Shown in pieces: positions 1-6,554 of a stretch of 10,502 nucleotides of DNA. The translations under genes were made by a program, and so were the position numbers. Each line of letters begins with the position of its first letter. Positions within the stretch are counted from its first letter, which is position 1. Origin of the DNA: an uncultured Coriobacteriales bacterium (GTDB lineage Bacteria; Actinomycetota; Coriobacteriia; Coriobacteriales; UMGS124); assembly GCA_902464015.1 (NCBI GenBank), contig CABQHM010000086.1, positions 1 through 10,502 on the forward strand, written 5' to 3'. Below the pieces are notes generated by a model that saw nothing but the letters and a program-made list of their open reading frames with translations, made no database searches and was not told where the DNA came from.

Positions 1-34
1 CCGGACCGGTCCGAACGGGGCGTGAATTCGTTAT

Positions 35-61
35 AGGGGCTTTTGTTACAGCCCCTTTTTT
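35..61 (+). terminator. Intrinsic terminator of an upstream gene
   Basis: A 6-bp GC-rich stem (AGGGGC at 35-40 with GCCCCT at 51-56, 10-base loop) runs straight into six T residues on the plus strand, the classic rho-independent arrangement. It ends a transcription unit that enters from the left. Only about 30 bases of that unit are visible; in one frame they end with TGA at 23-25, but too little is present to say whether it is protein-coding or RNA. Confidence 0.8.
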
Positions 62-639
62 GTTATCGGGATATGGGTCGCCGCCTGCTTTGTCATTTCC
101 CGAAACCCTTCCTGCGAACCTGCAACGTATGCGCAAAGTGTTTCCGCAAAACCCGGGTTCTCCAGCCGCCAAAGACGAATGGGGACAGCCAACGAAGGCG
201 GTGCACTGGAATTGCTTGAGCGCCCTCACTACAAAATGCCCGCTCATAGGCTTGTCAGTATGTAATGCCCAACACATTCAGTGGTTCGTTGCGCATCGGC
301 AGCCAAGAACGCGGCTGGAGAACCCCACTTTTGCGGCACTATCTCTCGATTTCAATGCGCTGAAGTGGCGTCCGTGTCGGATCGCGGTGGAGGGATCCAG
401 TAGACCTCCACCGCGATGACACGTGAGTGTTCAGATTATTTCAGGTGGGGAGGGGGAAACGACAGAAGCCGGGCATGCGCCGTGAGCGGCGCCTCCGAAA
501 GGGTCATGTATACGGTCGAGTTACCCAAAGGGGCGTACAAACACGCGACGCTTCATCAAGAAACGTATACGGGCAAGCTTCTGGAGCCGTGCTGTCCATG
601 CCAAATCCGCTGCTTCGACTGAGAACTACTAGCTAAACG
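62..639. other. Gene-free block between terminator and tRNA-Gly
   Basis: About 580 bases without a gene I can support. Open frames exist (for example 60-419 and 416-622), but the first would start inside the upstream terminator T-tract, none has a convincing ribosome binding site, and their translations show no domain, no signal peptide and no resemblance to the codon pattern of the neighbouring genes. The stretch looks less GC-rich than the coding regions. It holds a long hairpin (373-423), a small hairpin (477-492, GCGCCG/CGGCGC with TGAG loop) and an 8-base direct repeat GTATACGG at 508-515 and 565-572. It could be decayed sequence beside a tRNA gene, or could hold an unrecognised structured RNA. 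Confidence 0.5.
373..423. repeat. Long inverted repeat forming a 19-bp hairpin
   Basis: Arms at 381-393 and 405-417 are perfectly complementary over 13 bp around an 11-base loop (394-404). After a two-base GG bulge (379-380), the outer arms CGTGTC (373-378) and GACACG (418-423) add six more pairs, giving 19 bp in all. No T-tract follows on the plus strand and no A-tract precedes on it, so it is not an ordinary terminator. It may be the core of a structured RNA, a palindromic repeat unit or a remnant of a small mobile element. Confidence 0.75.
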
Positions 640-641
640 AA

Positions 642-670
642 AAGAGGCCAGCTTGCGCTGGCCTCTTGAA
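642..670 (-). terminator. Terminator of the tRNA-Gly gene
   Basis: A perfect 10-bp stem (AAGAGGCCAG at 642-651 with CTGGCCTCTT at 658-667, 6-base loop) lies just past the 3' end of the minus-strand tRNA. Read on the minus strand the stem ends in CTCTTTTCG, giving a short T-tract, so it should terminate tRNA transcription. A T pair at 666-667 on the plus strand is too short to make it strongly bidirectional. Confidence 0.8.
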
Positions 671-677
671 TAATCAC

Positions 678-753
678 TGGAGCGGACTACGGGACTCGAA
701 CCCGCGACCCCAACCTTGGCAAGGTTGTGCTCTACCAACTGAGCCAAGTCCGC
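678..753 (-). tRNA. tRNA-Gly (anticodon GCC)
   Basis: A full 76-base cloverleaf can be read on the minus strand. The acceptor stem is GCGGACT paired with AGTCCGC (7 bp). The D arm is GCTC...GAGC. The anticodon stem CAACC/GGTTG holds the loop TTGCCAA, with anticodon GCC reading GGC and GGU glycine codons. The T arm is GCGGG/CCCGT with loop TTCGAGT. The discriminator base is T and the 3' CCA is genome-encoded (678-680 on the complement). A terminator follows at 642-670 and a -10-like element lies at 768-773, so it appears to be a single-gene unit. Confidence 0.97.
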
Positions 754-767
754 ATGTGCGAGGAGTA

Positions 768-773
768 ACTATA
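768..773 (-). promoter_or_regulatory. Candidate -10 box of the tRNA-Gly promoter
   Basis: On the minus strand TATAGT lies 14 bases before the mature tRNA 5' end, which would give a leader of roughly 8 bases, normal for a tRNA gene. The nearest good -35 match, TTGACT (796-801 on the complement), is 22 bases away, longer than the optimum of about 17. The -10 call is therefore tentative. Confidence 0.4.
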
Positions 774-977
774 CGCGTCATATCTCCTCTTGGCTAGTCA
801 AAACAGGCGATTCATAAACAGCACACATATGGTCAAAATCCGCGCCAAGGCCGCGAAACATATGACATGCGCAGCACGGTTTTGAAACGTGCGTGTGGTA
901 GGCTTTGCGCCATACGCTGGATCGGACGTGCCCGTCGCACAACCTGCAGGGCACACGCTATGAGAAGGGTCGCTCTT

Positions 978-2063
978 ATGAAGAGGAATCGTATCCAGGG
1001 CATCTCCGCCGCCGTTGCCTCGCTGGCGCTCGCGGGCACCTGCTTTGCCGCTCCTGCTTATGCCGCTTCCAACTCGGTGTTTGGTTCTGGTTTCTCGGGC
1101 CAGTCCTCGACCGAGACTCCCATTGCGTCTCCCATTGCCGAGCCCGCTCCGGATACGAGCCAGGCCACCATGCCCGACGATCCCGATGACGTCGACCCGG
1201 ATTTCCTTGTAGATTCCGATGCGGACTATGCGGCCCTGGTCATGGAGATGCTTGGTCTTGACGACGCCGCGCTCGATCAGATTCTTTCCGGCGACCTTTC
1301 CATCGTGACCAACGCTTTGGGCAACGACATCGACGCAGACACTCAGGCTGCCATCGACGAGGCCTCCCAGAGTCTTGCCGAGGTGAACCTTACGACCGCG
1401 CAGGTCAAGGAAGCCTTCAACGCCGTGGCGAACGAGGCCGTCAATTCCCTCGCTGACCTGATTGACGCCGCAGATACCTTCCTGACCGAGAACAACTTTA
1501 TCGTTGAGGATGCCGTGCTCTACAGCGGGGAGCCTTATCTGGCAGACGATCCCACCGCCCAGCAGCTTACCCTCGGCGGTGCCTCGATGCTCATCCCGGG
1601 CGACTTCGCGTTTCAGCAGCTGACTCCCGAAGAAATCGCCGCGGCGTTTGAGCTCGACAACGCCGAGGATATCGTGAGCGCCGCCTATATCGCCACCAAC
1701 GACACGAGCTCTGCCGGTCTTATCTGCGCCCAGCTTACGCCCGATGCTCTGGGCGGCGCTGGGTATGACATAGCGCAGACCATGGCCGACGAGTCCAAGC
1801 TCGTCTACCTCGAGACGGAAAGTTCCGTGTTCAGTGCGGGATGCGCGAGTCTCGAAGACGGCACGCCCATCTTCGACCTGGGCTACCTCAAGGCCTCCGA
1901 AGAGCGTCCCTGCTTCTACGAGCTCATTATGATGCCCTCCGATGACGGCGGTCTTGTCGTTGTGTTCGCATTGACTGATGAGACGGCCACGCTTGACGAC
2001 TGCGCGACCTTGTCCGACATCATGACCTCCCTTGCCGGCACGGGTTACGTGGAGGCACGCTAG
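978..2063 (+). CDS. Secreted acidic protein of unknown function
   Basis: A 361-residue protein I do not recognise. I chose ATG 978 because AGAAGGG (963-969) sits 8 bases upstream and it begins a textbook signal peptide: MKRNR, a hydrophobic core of Ala/Leu/Val to about residue 22, then a signal peptidase I-type site APAYA|AS after residue 29. Upstream in-frame starts (867, 960) would put an Arg/Cys-rich stretch ahead of it. Cys22 is not in a good lipobox (preceded by Thr). The mature part begins with a Ser/Pro/Thr-rich segment (31-65), then a very acidic run with many Asp (66-85), a likely helical region (85-180) rich in Ala, Asp and Leu, and a mixed C-terminal domain (195-361). Four cysteines (250, 289, 312, 342) all fall in the last third and could form two disulphides outside the membrane. 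The following phosphatase gene starts 3 bases after the stop, so the two are probably cotranscribed. Function is unknown. Confidence 0.85.
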   Translation: MKRNRIQGISAAVASLALAGTCFAAPAYAASNSVFGSGFSGQSSTETPIASPIAEPAPDTSQATMPDDPDDVDPDFLVDSDADYAALVMEMLGLDDAALDQILSGDLSIVTNALGNDIDADTQAAIDEASQSLAEVNLTTAQVKEAFNAVANEAVNSLADLIDAADTFLTENNFIVEDAVLYSGEPYLADDPTAQQLTLGGASMLIPGDFAFQQLTPEEIAAAFELDNAEDIVSAAYIATNDTSSAGLICAQLTPDALGGAGYDIAQTMADESKLVYLETESSVFSAGCASLEDGTPIFDLGYLKASEERPCFYELIMMPSDDGGLVVVFALTDETATLDDCATLSDIMTSLAGTGYVEAR

Positions 2064-2066
2064 TCT

Positions 2067-2735
2067 ATGACCCAACCTCGTTTTTCGTACGTGCTGTTCG
2101 ACTGTGACGGCACGCTGCTCAACACCATCGGCGACCTGGCCTGCGCGGGCAACCTCGTGTGCGAGGCGCACGGCTGGCCCACGCATGACATCGACCCGTT
2201 CAAGCGCATGGTGGGCGACGGCCAGCGCGTGCTCGTGAGGCGTTTCGTTCCCGAGGACGTTGCGGCCGACCCCGACGCGCTTGAGGCTGCCTACCAGGAG
2301 TTTGTCGAGCTCTACAGCGCCCACAAGGAAGACACGACGGGCCCCTACGAGGGCATCGTCGCCTGCGTGGAGCGCCTGAGGGCCGCTGGCGTGCATGTGG
2401 GCGTGCTTACGAACAAGAACCACGAGCAGGCCATCCCGCTTGTCGAGAAGTTCTTTCCGGGCCTTTTCGACGCCGTGCAGGGCAGGCTCGACACGCTGCC
2501 CGCCAAACCCGCCGCTCCCATGACGCACGCGCTCATGGAGGCGTTGGGGGCCGACCCCGAGTCGACCCTCATGGTGGGAGACACCTCGGTCGACATCGCG
2601 TGCGGCACTAACGCGGGCATCGCTGCCTGCGGCGTTACCTGGGGCTTCCGCCCTCGTACCGAGCTTGTCGAGGCGGGTGCCGACTTCATCGTCGACACGC
2701 CGGCCGAATTGGCCCGTCTCATCTTGGGCGAGTAA
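2067..2735 (+). CDS. HAD-family hydrolase, phosphoglycolate phosphatase-like
   Basis: A 222-residue cytoplasmic phosphatase of the haloacid dehalogenase superfamily, of the size and layout of Gph/PpaX-type enzymes. Motif I is FDCDGTLLNT, with nucleophile Asp12 and acid/base Asp14. The helical cap covers roughly residues 18-90. Motif II is VLTNK with Thr115, motif III is probably Lys147, and motif IV is MVGDTSVDI with Asp172 and Asp176 binding Mg2+. Family members hydrolyse small phosphoesters such as 2-phosphoglycolate, pyrophosphate or sugar phosphates; the substrate cannot be told from sequence. GGAGG (2051-2055) lies 11 bases before ATG 2067. The 3-base gap after the secreted-protein gene suggests one operon, although the products act in different compartments. 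Confidence 0.93.
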   Translation: MTQPRFSYVLFDCDGTLLNTIGDLACAGNLVCEAHGWPTHDIDPFKRMVGDGQRVLVRRFVPEDVAADPDALEAAYQEFVELYSAHKEDTTGPYEGIVACVERLRAAGVHVGVLTNKNHEQAIPLVEKFFPGLFDAVQGRLDTLPAKPAAPMTHALMEALGADPESTLMVGDTSVDIACGTNAGIAACGVTWGFRPRTELVEAGADFIVDTPAELARLILGE

Positions 2736-2779
2736 GGCCGCGCGGCGCATCTGCCGCTTGCATTTCGCTTCTTTTCTGT

Positions 2780-2818
2780 CGGGGCCCGTTCCGGGATGGT
2801 GCGGGTCCCGCTTTGTGT
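2780..2818 (+). terminator. Probable terminator after the phosphatase gene
   Basis: A 9-bp stem with one G:U pair (CGGGGCCCG at 2780-2788 with CGGGTCCCG at 2802-2810, 13-base loop) is followed by the T-rich run CTTTGTGTTT. The T-tract is broken, so termination may be partial. Its place between the phosphatase stop and the next gene supports it as the boundary before the defence genes. Confidence 0.55.
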
Positions 2819-2891
2819 TTAAGTGGGGGTTTCAAAGGGGTCGCGGCGCATCAGGCGTGCCGTGACGCGCGGTACAAGCGGGGTGGTGGAC

Positions 2892-4811
2892 ATGGCTCAG
2901 GCACAGTTTGACAGGCATCTCAAGCCGGGCGACGCCCGAGCGGCGCTTGACCGCATCGCCTCGTCCCAGGCCTTCCAATCGAGCCGTTTCTCGAGCTCGG
3001 TGTACGAAGACGAGCCCATCCTGCGCACAGGGAGCCAGTTTCGCCGCGACACGGAGTCATCGCGGCCCTATCAGCTCATCCATCAGCTTGTCCAACGCGA
3101 GGACTTGAGGTACGCCCCCGCGGCGAGGGTGTTCTACGAGCAGGCGCGCGCCCTTGCCGACTTCGACGGCACGGGCGACCCCACGGTGCCTTTCAAGTCG
3201 TATTTCCCCACCTACCAGGCTATGAACGACCGTCAGCTCTCGTCGTATCTGGCATGGCGCACCCAGGCCCGCAAGGGCGTCATCGCTGCCTCCACGGCGA
3301 GCTATGCGTTCGTCTATATCTACGAGCTGCTCATGGGCGTGGGGGCGCAGGAGGGTCTGCCCGTGCTTGCGGCGCTGACGTCCTTTTGGGTCGCCTGGAA
3401 GAAGCAGGCAACGACAGATGCCGGCTTGCTCGACTTCTACCTGCACATCTGGCTGCGCGACTACATCGTGTACCACGGCCTCGACCGATCGCTGCTTGAG
3501 CGCGTGAGCGGCCCCGCCTCCCAGCGCGATGTCGTTGACGTGTACGCCGCCGTCCCCGTGCTGCGCGAGGCCGAGGCGCTTGTGCTTGCCGGGGGTTCCC
3601 TTGCGGGCGACATGGCGCAGAAAACGTTTGACGCCATGTGCCTGGCGTCGTCGTTTCGCCTCACGGGCTCAAAGTTCTACAAGGACTATCCGGCTGAGAC
3701 GCAGGCTGTGACCTGCGGTGTCTTTGCGCGCTTGGTTCAGCATTGCGCCCATCGCCGCAAGGTGGGCTATGTCGACGGGCTGTTTGGCGCCGAGCAGCGC
3801 CGTGCCCATCCCATGTTTTACGGCGCCGTGTTCTATGCCCCGCAGACCCATCCCGATGCGACGTACCGTGTGAGCGATTCCGAGGCCTACATCTGCCGTG
3901 ACGGCACTTGGCGACGCAAGGTGCCTTGTGCCGAGGAGACGCGCAGCCGCGACCTGGGGCTTTTGATGCACACGGTGGATCACGAGATGCGTCGCATTTG
4001 GGAGTACCCCAAGCAGGTGCGCGCCTACGAGGTGCCTCGCTACCTTGAGGGATTCGTTACCAAGGAGGCCACGGCCGCCCACGAGGCCTGGCTTGCGGCG
4101 CAGACCCCCAAGATTCATATCGACCGTTCGCTTCTGCGCGGCATTCGCACGGCCGCCGTCAAGACGCGCGAGTCGCTCCTGGTAGATGAGGAGCGAGCCG
4201 AGGAACCCGCGGTGACGGGCGTGGGCGTTGCGCCGACGGTGCCCGCGACTGCGACTGCATCGGCCACGCCGAGCAAGGAAGACGGTCTGCATGCGGTGCC
4301 TCAAGCGGGCGGGGTGACCCCGACTCCTGGTTCGGGCGCGGCCTCCATGGCGGGCGTGGCGGCTGGTTCGAGTACAGCCTTCTCGGCAGGCAAGGTACCT
4401 GCGGTTCTCGCTTCTAGCATGATTGCCGCATCGGGCACGGAGGCTGCTTCAGGCGTGGCTCTCATGGCGGGTGAGTCGACTATGGCTTCCACTTCGAATG
4501 CGGCTTCTGCGCTGGGTGCGGCGCCTGGGTTGAATGGACGCCCTGCAGCGGGCAAGGAAGCCGTGGATTGCGCTGCGTCAGGCACACCTTGTGGTCTTAC
4601 TGCCTCTGAGCTGGCGTTTCTCCAGGCGCTCCTTGCCGGTGATGTGGCGGGCGCGAAGGCGGCCGTAGGCGTCGGCATGGCGAGCCTCATGGTGGATGCG
4701 GTGAACGAGAAGCTCTACGACGAGATCGGCGATGCTGCCATCGAGTTCGACGGCGACACCCCGCAACTTGTGGAAGACTATCGCCCCGATGTGGAGGAGC
4801 TTCTCTCGTAA
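2892..4811 (+). CDS. sngA: TerB-N/TerB-C protein, SngA-like (Shango defence)
   Basis: A 639-residue protein starting at ATG 2892. An in-frame GTG at 2823 would add 23 basic residues but lies right after the preceding terminator, so ATG is preferred, although its ribosome site (GGGGTGGTGG) is weak. Residues about 62-270 match the TerB-N domain: signatures include YFPTYQAMNDRQLSSYLAWR (104-123) and SYAFVYIYELL (137-147). Residues 408-431 hold the conserved helix IHIDRSLLRGIR...TRESLL seen in TerB-N/TerB-C proteins. Residues 569-638 match TerB-C (MVDAVNEKLYDEIGDAAIE, then a DY near the end). Between them, 440-567, is a low-complexity Ala/Ser/Gly/Thr-rich linker. Ter-related domains are linked to stress and phage defence; the TerB protein of Shango acts with an ATPase and a helicase encoded beside it, as here. 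Role as sensor or coupling subunit is inference. The domain calls are firm; the system name rests on gene order and domains. Confidence 0.88.
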   Translation: MAQAQFDRHLKPGDARAALDRIASSQAFQSSRFSSSVYEDEPILRTGSQFRRDTESSRPYQLIHQLVQREDLRYAPAARVFYEQARALADFDGTGDPTVPFKSYFPTYQAMNDRQLSSYLAWRTQARKGVIAASTASYAFVYIYELLMGVGAQEGLPVLAALTSFWVAWKKQATTDAGLLDFYLHIWLRDYIVYHGLDRSLLERVSGPASQRDVVDVYAAVPVLREAEALVLAGGSLAGDMAQKTFDAMCLASSFRLTGSKFYKDYPAETQAVTCGVFARLVQHCAHRRKVGYVDGLFGAEQRRAHPMFYGAVFYAPQTHPDATYRVSDSEAYICRDGTWRRKVPCAEETRSRDLGLLMHTVDHEMRRIWEYPKQVRAYEVPRYLEGFVTKEATAAHEAWLAAQTPKIHIDRSLLRGIRTAAVKTRESLLVDEERAEEPAVTGVGVAPTVPATATASATPSKEDGLHAVPQAGGVTPTPGSGAASMAGVAAGSSTAFSAGKVPAVLASSMIAASGTEAASGVALMAGESTMASTSNAASALGAAPGLNGRPAAGKEAVDCAASGTPCGLTASELAFLQALLAGDVAGAKAAVGVGMASLMVDAVNEKLYDEIGDAAIEFDGDTPQLVEDYRPDVEELLS

Positions 4812-4843
4812 CGTCCGCTTGCCTTGCGCGCTGTGTTGACTTG

Positions 4844-4860
4844 GCCCGTGGGGGCTTTTT
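4844..4860 (+). terminator. Weak stem plus T-run in the sngA-sngB gap
   Basis: A 4-bp stem (GCCC at 4844-4847 with GGGC at 4852-4855, 4-base loop) is followed by TTTTT. The stem is too short for an efficient terminator, but it could pause or attenuate read-through between the first and second defence genes. Confidence 0.25.
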
Positions 4861-4872
4861 GTCCGCTGCACT

Positions 4873-4881
4873 TGGTATCCT
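4873..4881 (+). promoter_or_regulatory. Candidate extended -10 promoter for sngB
   Basis: TGGTATCCT is an extended -10 element (TGn followed by TATCCT) lying in the 126-base gap between sngA and sngB. Transcription would begin near 4888, leaving a leader of about 50 bases before ATG 4938. No good -35 sits at 17 bases, which extended -10 promoters can tolerate; TTGACT at 4836-4841 is too far away. This would let the ATPase and helicase be expressed apart from the TerB protein. Confidence 0.4.
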
Positions 4882-4937
4882 ATCTGCGATTGCGCTTATC
4901 GGTGGGCTCAGGAGCCTGCCGGCAGAAAGGTTGCCCG

Positions 4938-6545
4938 ATGAACGCCAAAGCAAATGCCTCCAGTGTCGCCGACACCCCCAAGGTGCCCCGTCGCATCGCC
5001 TCGGTCATCATCAACTCGCTCAAGGGCGGCGTCGTGCCGCGCGTGGGCTTGCCGTACATCACCGTGGGCCGCCAGGCTGAGATTGAGGCGCTCTTGCACG
5101 ACCTCGAGCTCGTAGGGGAGGGCGGCGCGTCGTTCCGTTTCCTCGTGGGCCGCTACGGTTCGGGCAAGAGCTTCTTGCTGCAGACCATCCGCAACCACGC
5201 CATGGGCAAGGGCTTCGTCGTGGCCGATGCCGACCTGTCTCCCGAGCGCCGCCTGCAGGGCACGAAGGGCCAGGGTCTGGCCACCTACCGCGAGCTTATC
5301 AGCAACCTTTCCACCAAGACGCGTCCCGAGGGCGGCGCGCTCACGCTCATTCTCGACCGCTGGATCTCCAACGTGCAGATGGAAGTGGCCGGCGAGGGCG
5401 GCTTCGACCTGACAAACCCTGCCGACCCCGCATTTGCCGCTGAGGTCGAGAAGCGCATCTACGTGGTCATTCGCCAGCTGCAGGACATGGTGCACGGATA
5501 CGACTTCGCGCGCCTGCTCGCCATGTATTTCCGCGCCTACGTGGAGTCCGACGACGAGACGAAGGCCAATGTCGTACGGTGGTTCCGCGGCGAGTACCGC
5601 ACCCGCGCCGAGGCCAAGGCCGACCTGGGCGTGAACATCGTGATCGGCGACGACGACTGGTACGAATACATCAAGCTGTTTGCGAGCTTCCTCAAGGGCG
5701 CGGGCTATGCGGGTCTCGTTGTGCTTGTCGACGAGCTCGTGAACCTGTACAAGATTCCCAACGCCGTTGCGCGCCAGTACAACTACGAGAAGATCCTCAC
5801 CATGTACAACGACACGCTCCAAGGCCGTGCGAGCTACCTGGGCATCATCATGAGCGGCACTCCCCAGTGTGTGGAGGACCGCCGCCGCGGCCTCTACAGC
5901 TACGAGGCGCTGCGCAGCCGTCTGACACAGGGACGCTTTGCGGGCGAGGGTCACGTGGACATGCTTGCCCCCGTCATCCAGCTCCAGCCGTTGACTCCCG
6001 AGGAGCTGCTCGTGCTCGTGGAGAAGCTCGCCGACATCCATGCGGGCTTCTTCGGCTACGAGCGCACTCTGTGTGAGGCGGACCTGGTTGCCTTCTTGCA
6101 GGTAGAGCTCGCGCGCGTGGGCGCCGACAGCCACATCACCCCGCGCGAGATTATCCGCGACTTCGTGGAGCTGCTCGACATCCTCTATCAGAATCCTGCG
6201 CTCACGCTTGAGGAGCTCGTGAACGACCCGGCGTTTTCCCAGCGTCTGGCCACCTTGCCCTGCGAGGAGGACGAGGGCCGCATGCCTGTCGGCGCCGGCG
6301 CGGCATCGGCGGCAGGTCTTGGGCGGGCCGGTTCCGGTCGTTGCGCCACGCAGCCGGCCGCCTCGCCGTCTTCCTCCGTCGCGCACAATGCTGCCCCAGG
6401 GCTGGGTCATGCATCTGCCACGCAGCCGACATCCTCGCTGTATGACGAGGTAATCCAGCCGGCTGCCTCCGAGACGCCTGGCACCCCGCGTGTGGCGGCC
6501 GAGCCGGTCGCGGCACCGCGCACTTTCGCCGAGTTCACCATCTAG
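4938..6545 (+). CDS. sngB: DUF2791 BrxD-like P-loop ATPase, SngB-like
   Basis: A 535-residue ATPase. ATG 4938 is chosen because AGAAAGG (4924-4930) lies 7 bases upstream and the protein aligns by eye from there; earlier in-frame codons give an unrelated leader. Walker A is GRYGSGKS (71-78), followed by the family hallmark segments ADADLSPERRLQG (96-108) and GLATYRELISNLSTKTRPEG (113-132). Walker B is VVLVDE (261-266), a sensor-1-like strand is GIIMSGTP (302-309), and an Arg-rich segment RRRGLYSYEALRSRL (315-329) may supply an arginine finger. This is the DUF2791 family, which includes BrxD of BREX and SngB of Shango. After about residue 440 comes a 90-residue Ala/Ser/Pro-rich tail ending in the short hydrophobic-acidic peptide FAEFTI. 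The helicase gene begins 9 bases after the stop, so the two should be translated together. It probably hydrolyses ATP while loading or remodelling the helicase on DNA, which is inference. Confidence 0.92.
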   Translation: MNAKANASSVADTPKVPRRIASVIINSLKGGVVPRVGLPYITVGRQAEIEALLHDLELVGEGGASFRFLVGRYGSGKSFLLQTIRNHAMGKGFVVADADLSPERRLQGTKGQGLATYRELISNLSTKTRPEGGALTLILDRWISNVQMEVAGEGGFDLTNPADPAFAAEVEKRIYVVIRQLQDMVHGYDFARLLAMYFRAYVESDDETKANVVRWFRGEYRTRAEAKADLGVNIVIGDDDWYEYIKLFASFLKGAGYAGLVVLVDELVNLYKIPNAVARQYNYEKILTMYNDTLQGRASYLGIIMSGTPQCVEDRRRGLYSYEALRSRLTQGRFAGEGHVDMLAPVIQLQPLTPEELLVLVEKLADIHAGFFGYERTLCEADLVAFLQVELARVGADSHITPREIIRDFVELLDILYQNPALTLEELVNDPAFSQRLATLPCEEDEGRMPVGAGAASAAGLGRAGSGRCATQPAASPSSSVAHNAAPGLGHASATQPTSSLYDEVIQPAASETPGTPRVAAEPVAAPRTFAEFTI

Positions 6546-6554
6546 GCGGTTCCC

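Noticed and set aside
60..419. 119-codon plus-strand frame in the gene-free block
   Set aside because: Its start codon lies in the terminator T-tract, there is no ribosome site, and the end runs through the hairpin at 373-423.
556..747. 63-codon minus-strand frame
   Set aside because: It is mostly the tRNA-Gly gene and its terminator read as protein.
62..753. An integrated element using the tRNA-Gly 3' end as attachment site
   Set aside because: I looked for a repeat of the tRNA 3' end in the gene-free block and saw none beyond seven bases, and there is no integrase gene.
994..1046. Lipoprotein signal in the secreted protein (Cys22)
   Set aside because: The residue before the cysteine is Thr and the motif does not fit a lipobox; an APAYA|AS signal peptidase I site follows instead.
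798..2750. Minus-strand open frame of 650 codons opposite the secreted protein and phosphatase genes
   Set aside because: A shadow of the two plus-strand genes; the HAD motifs on the plus strand decide the coding strand.
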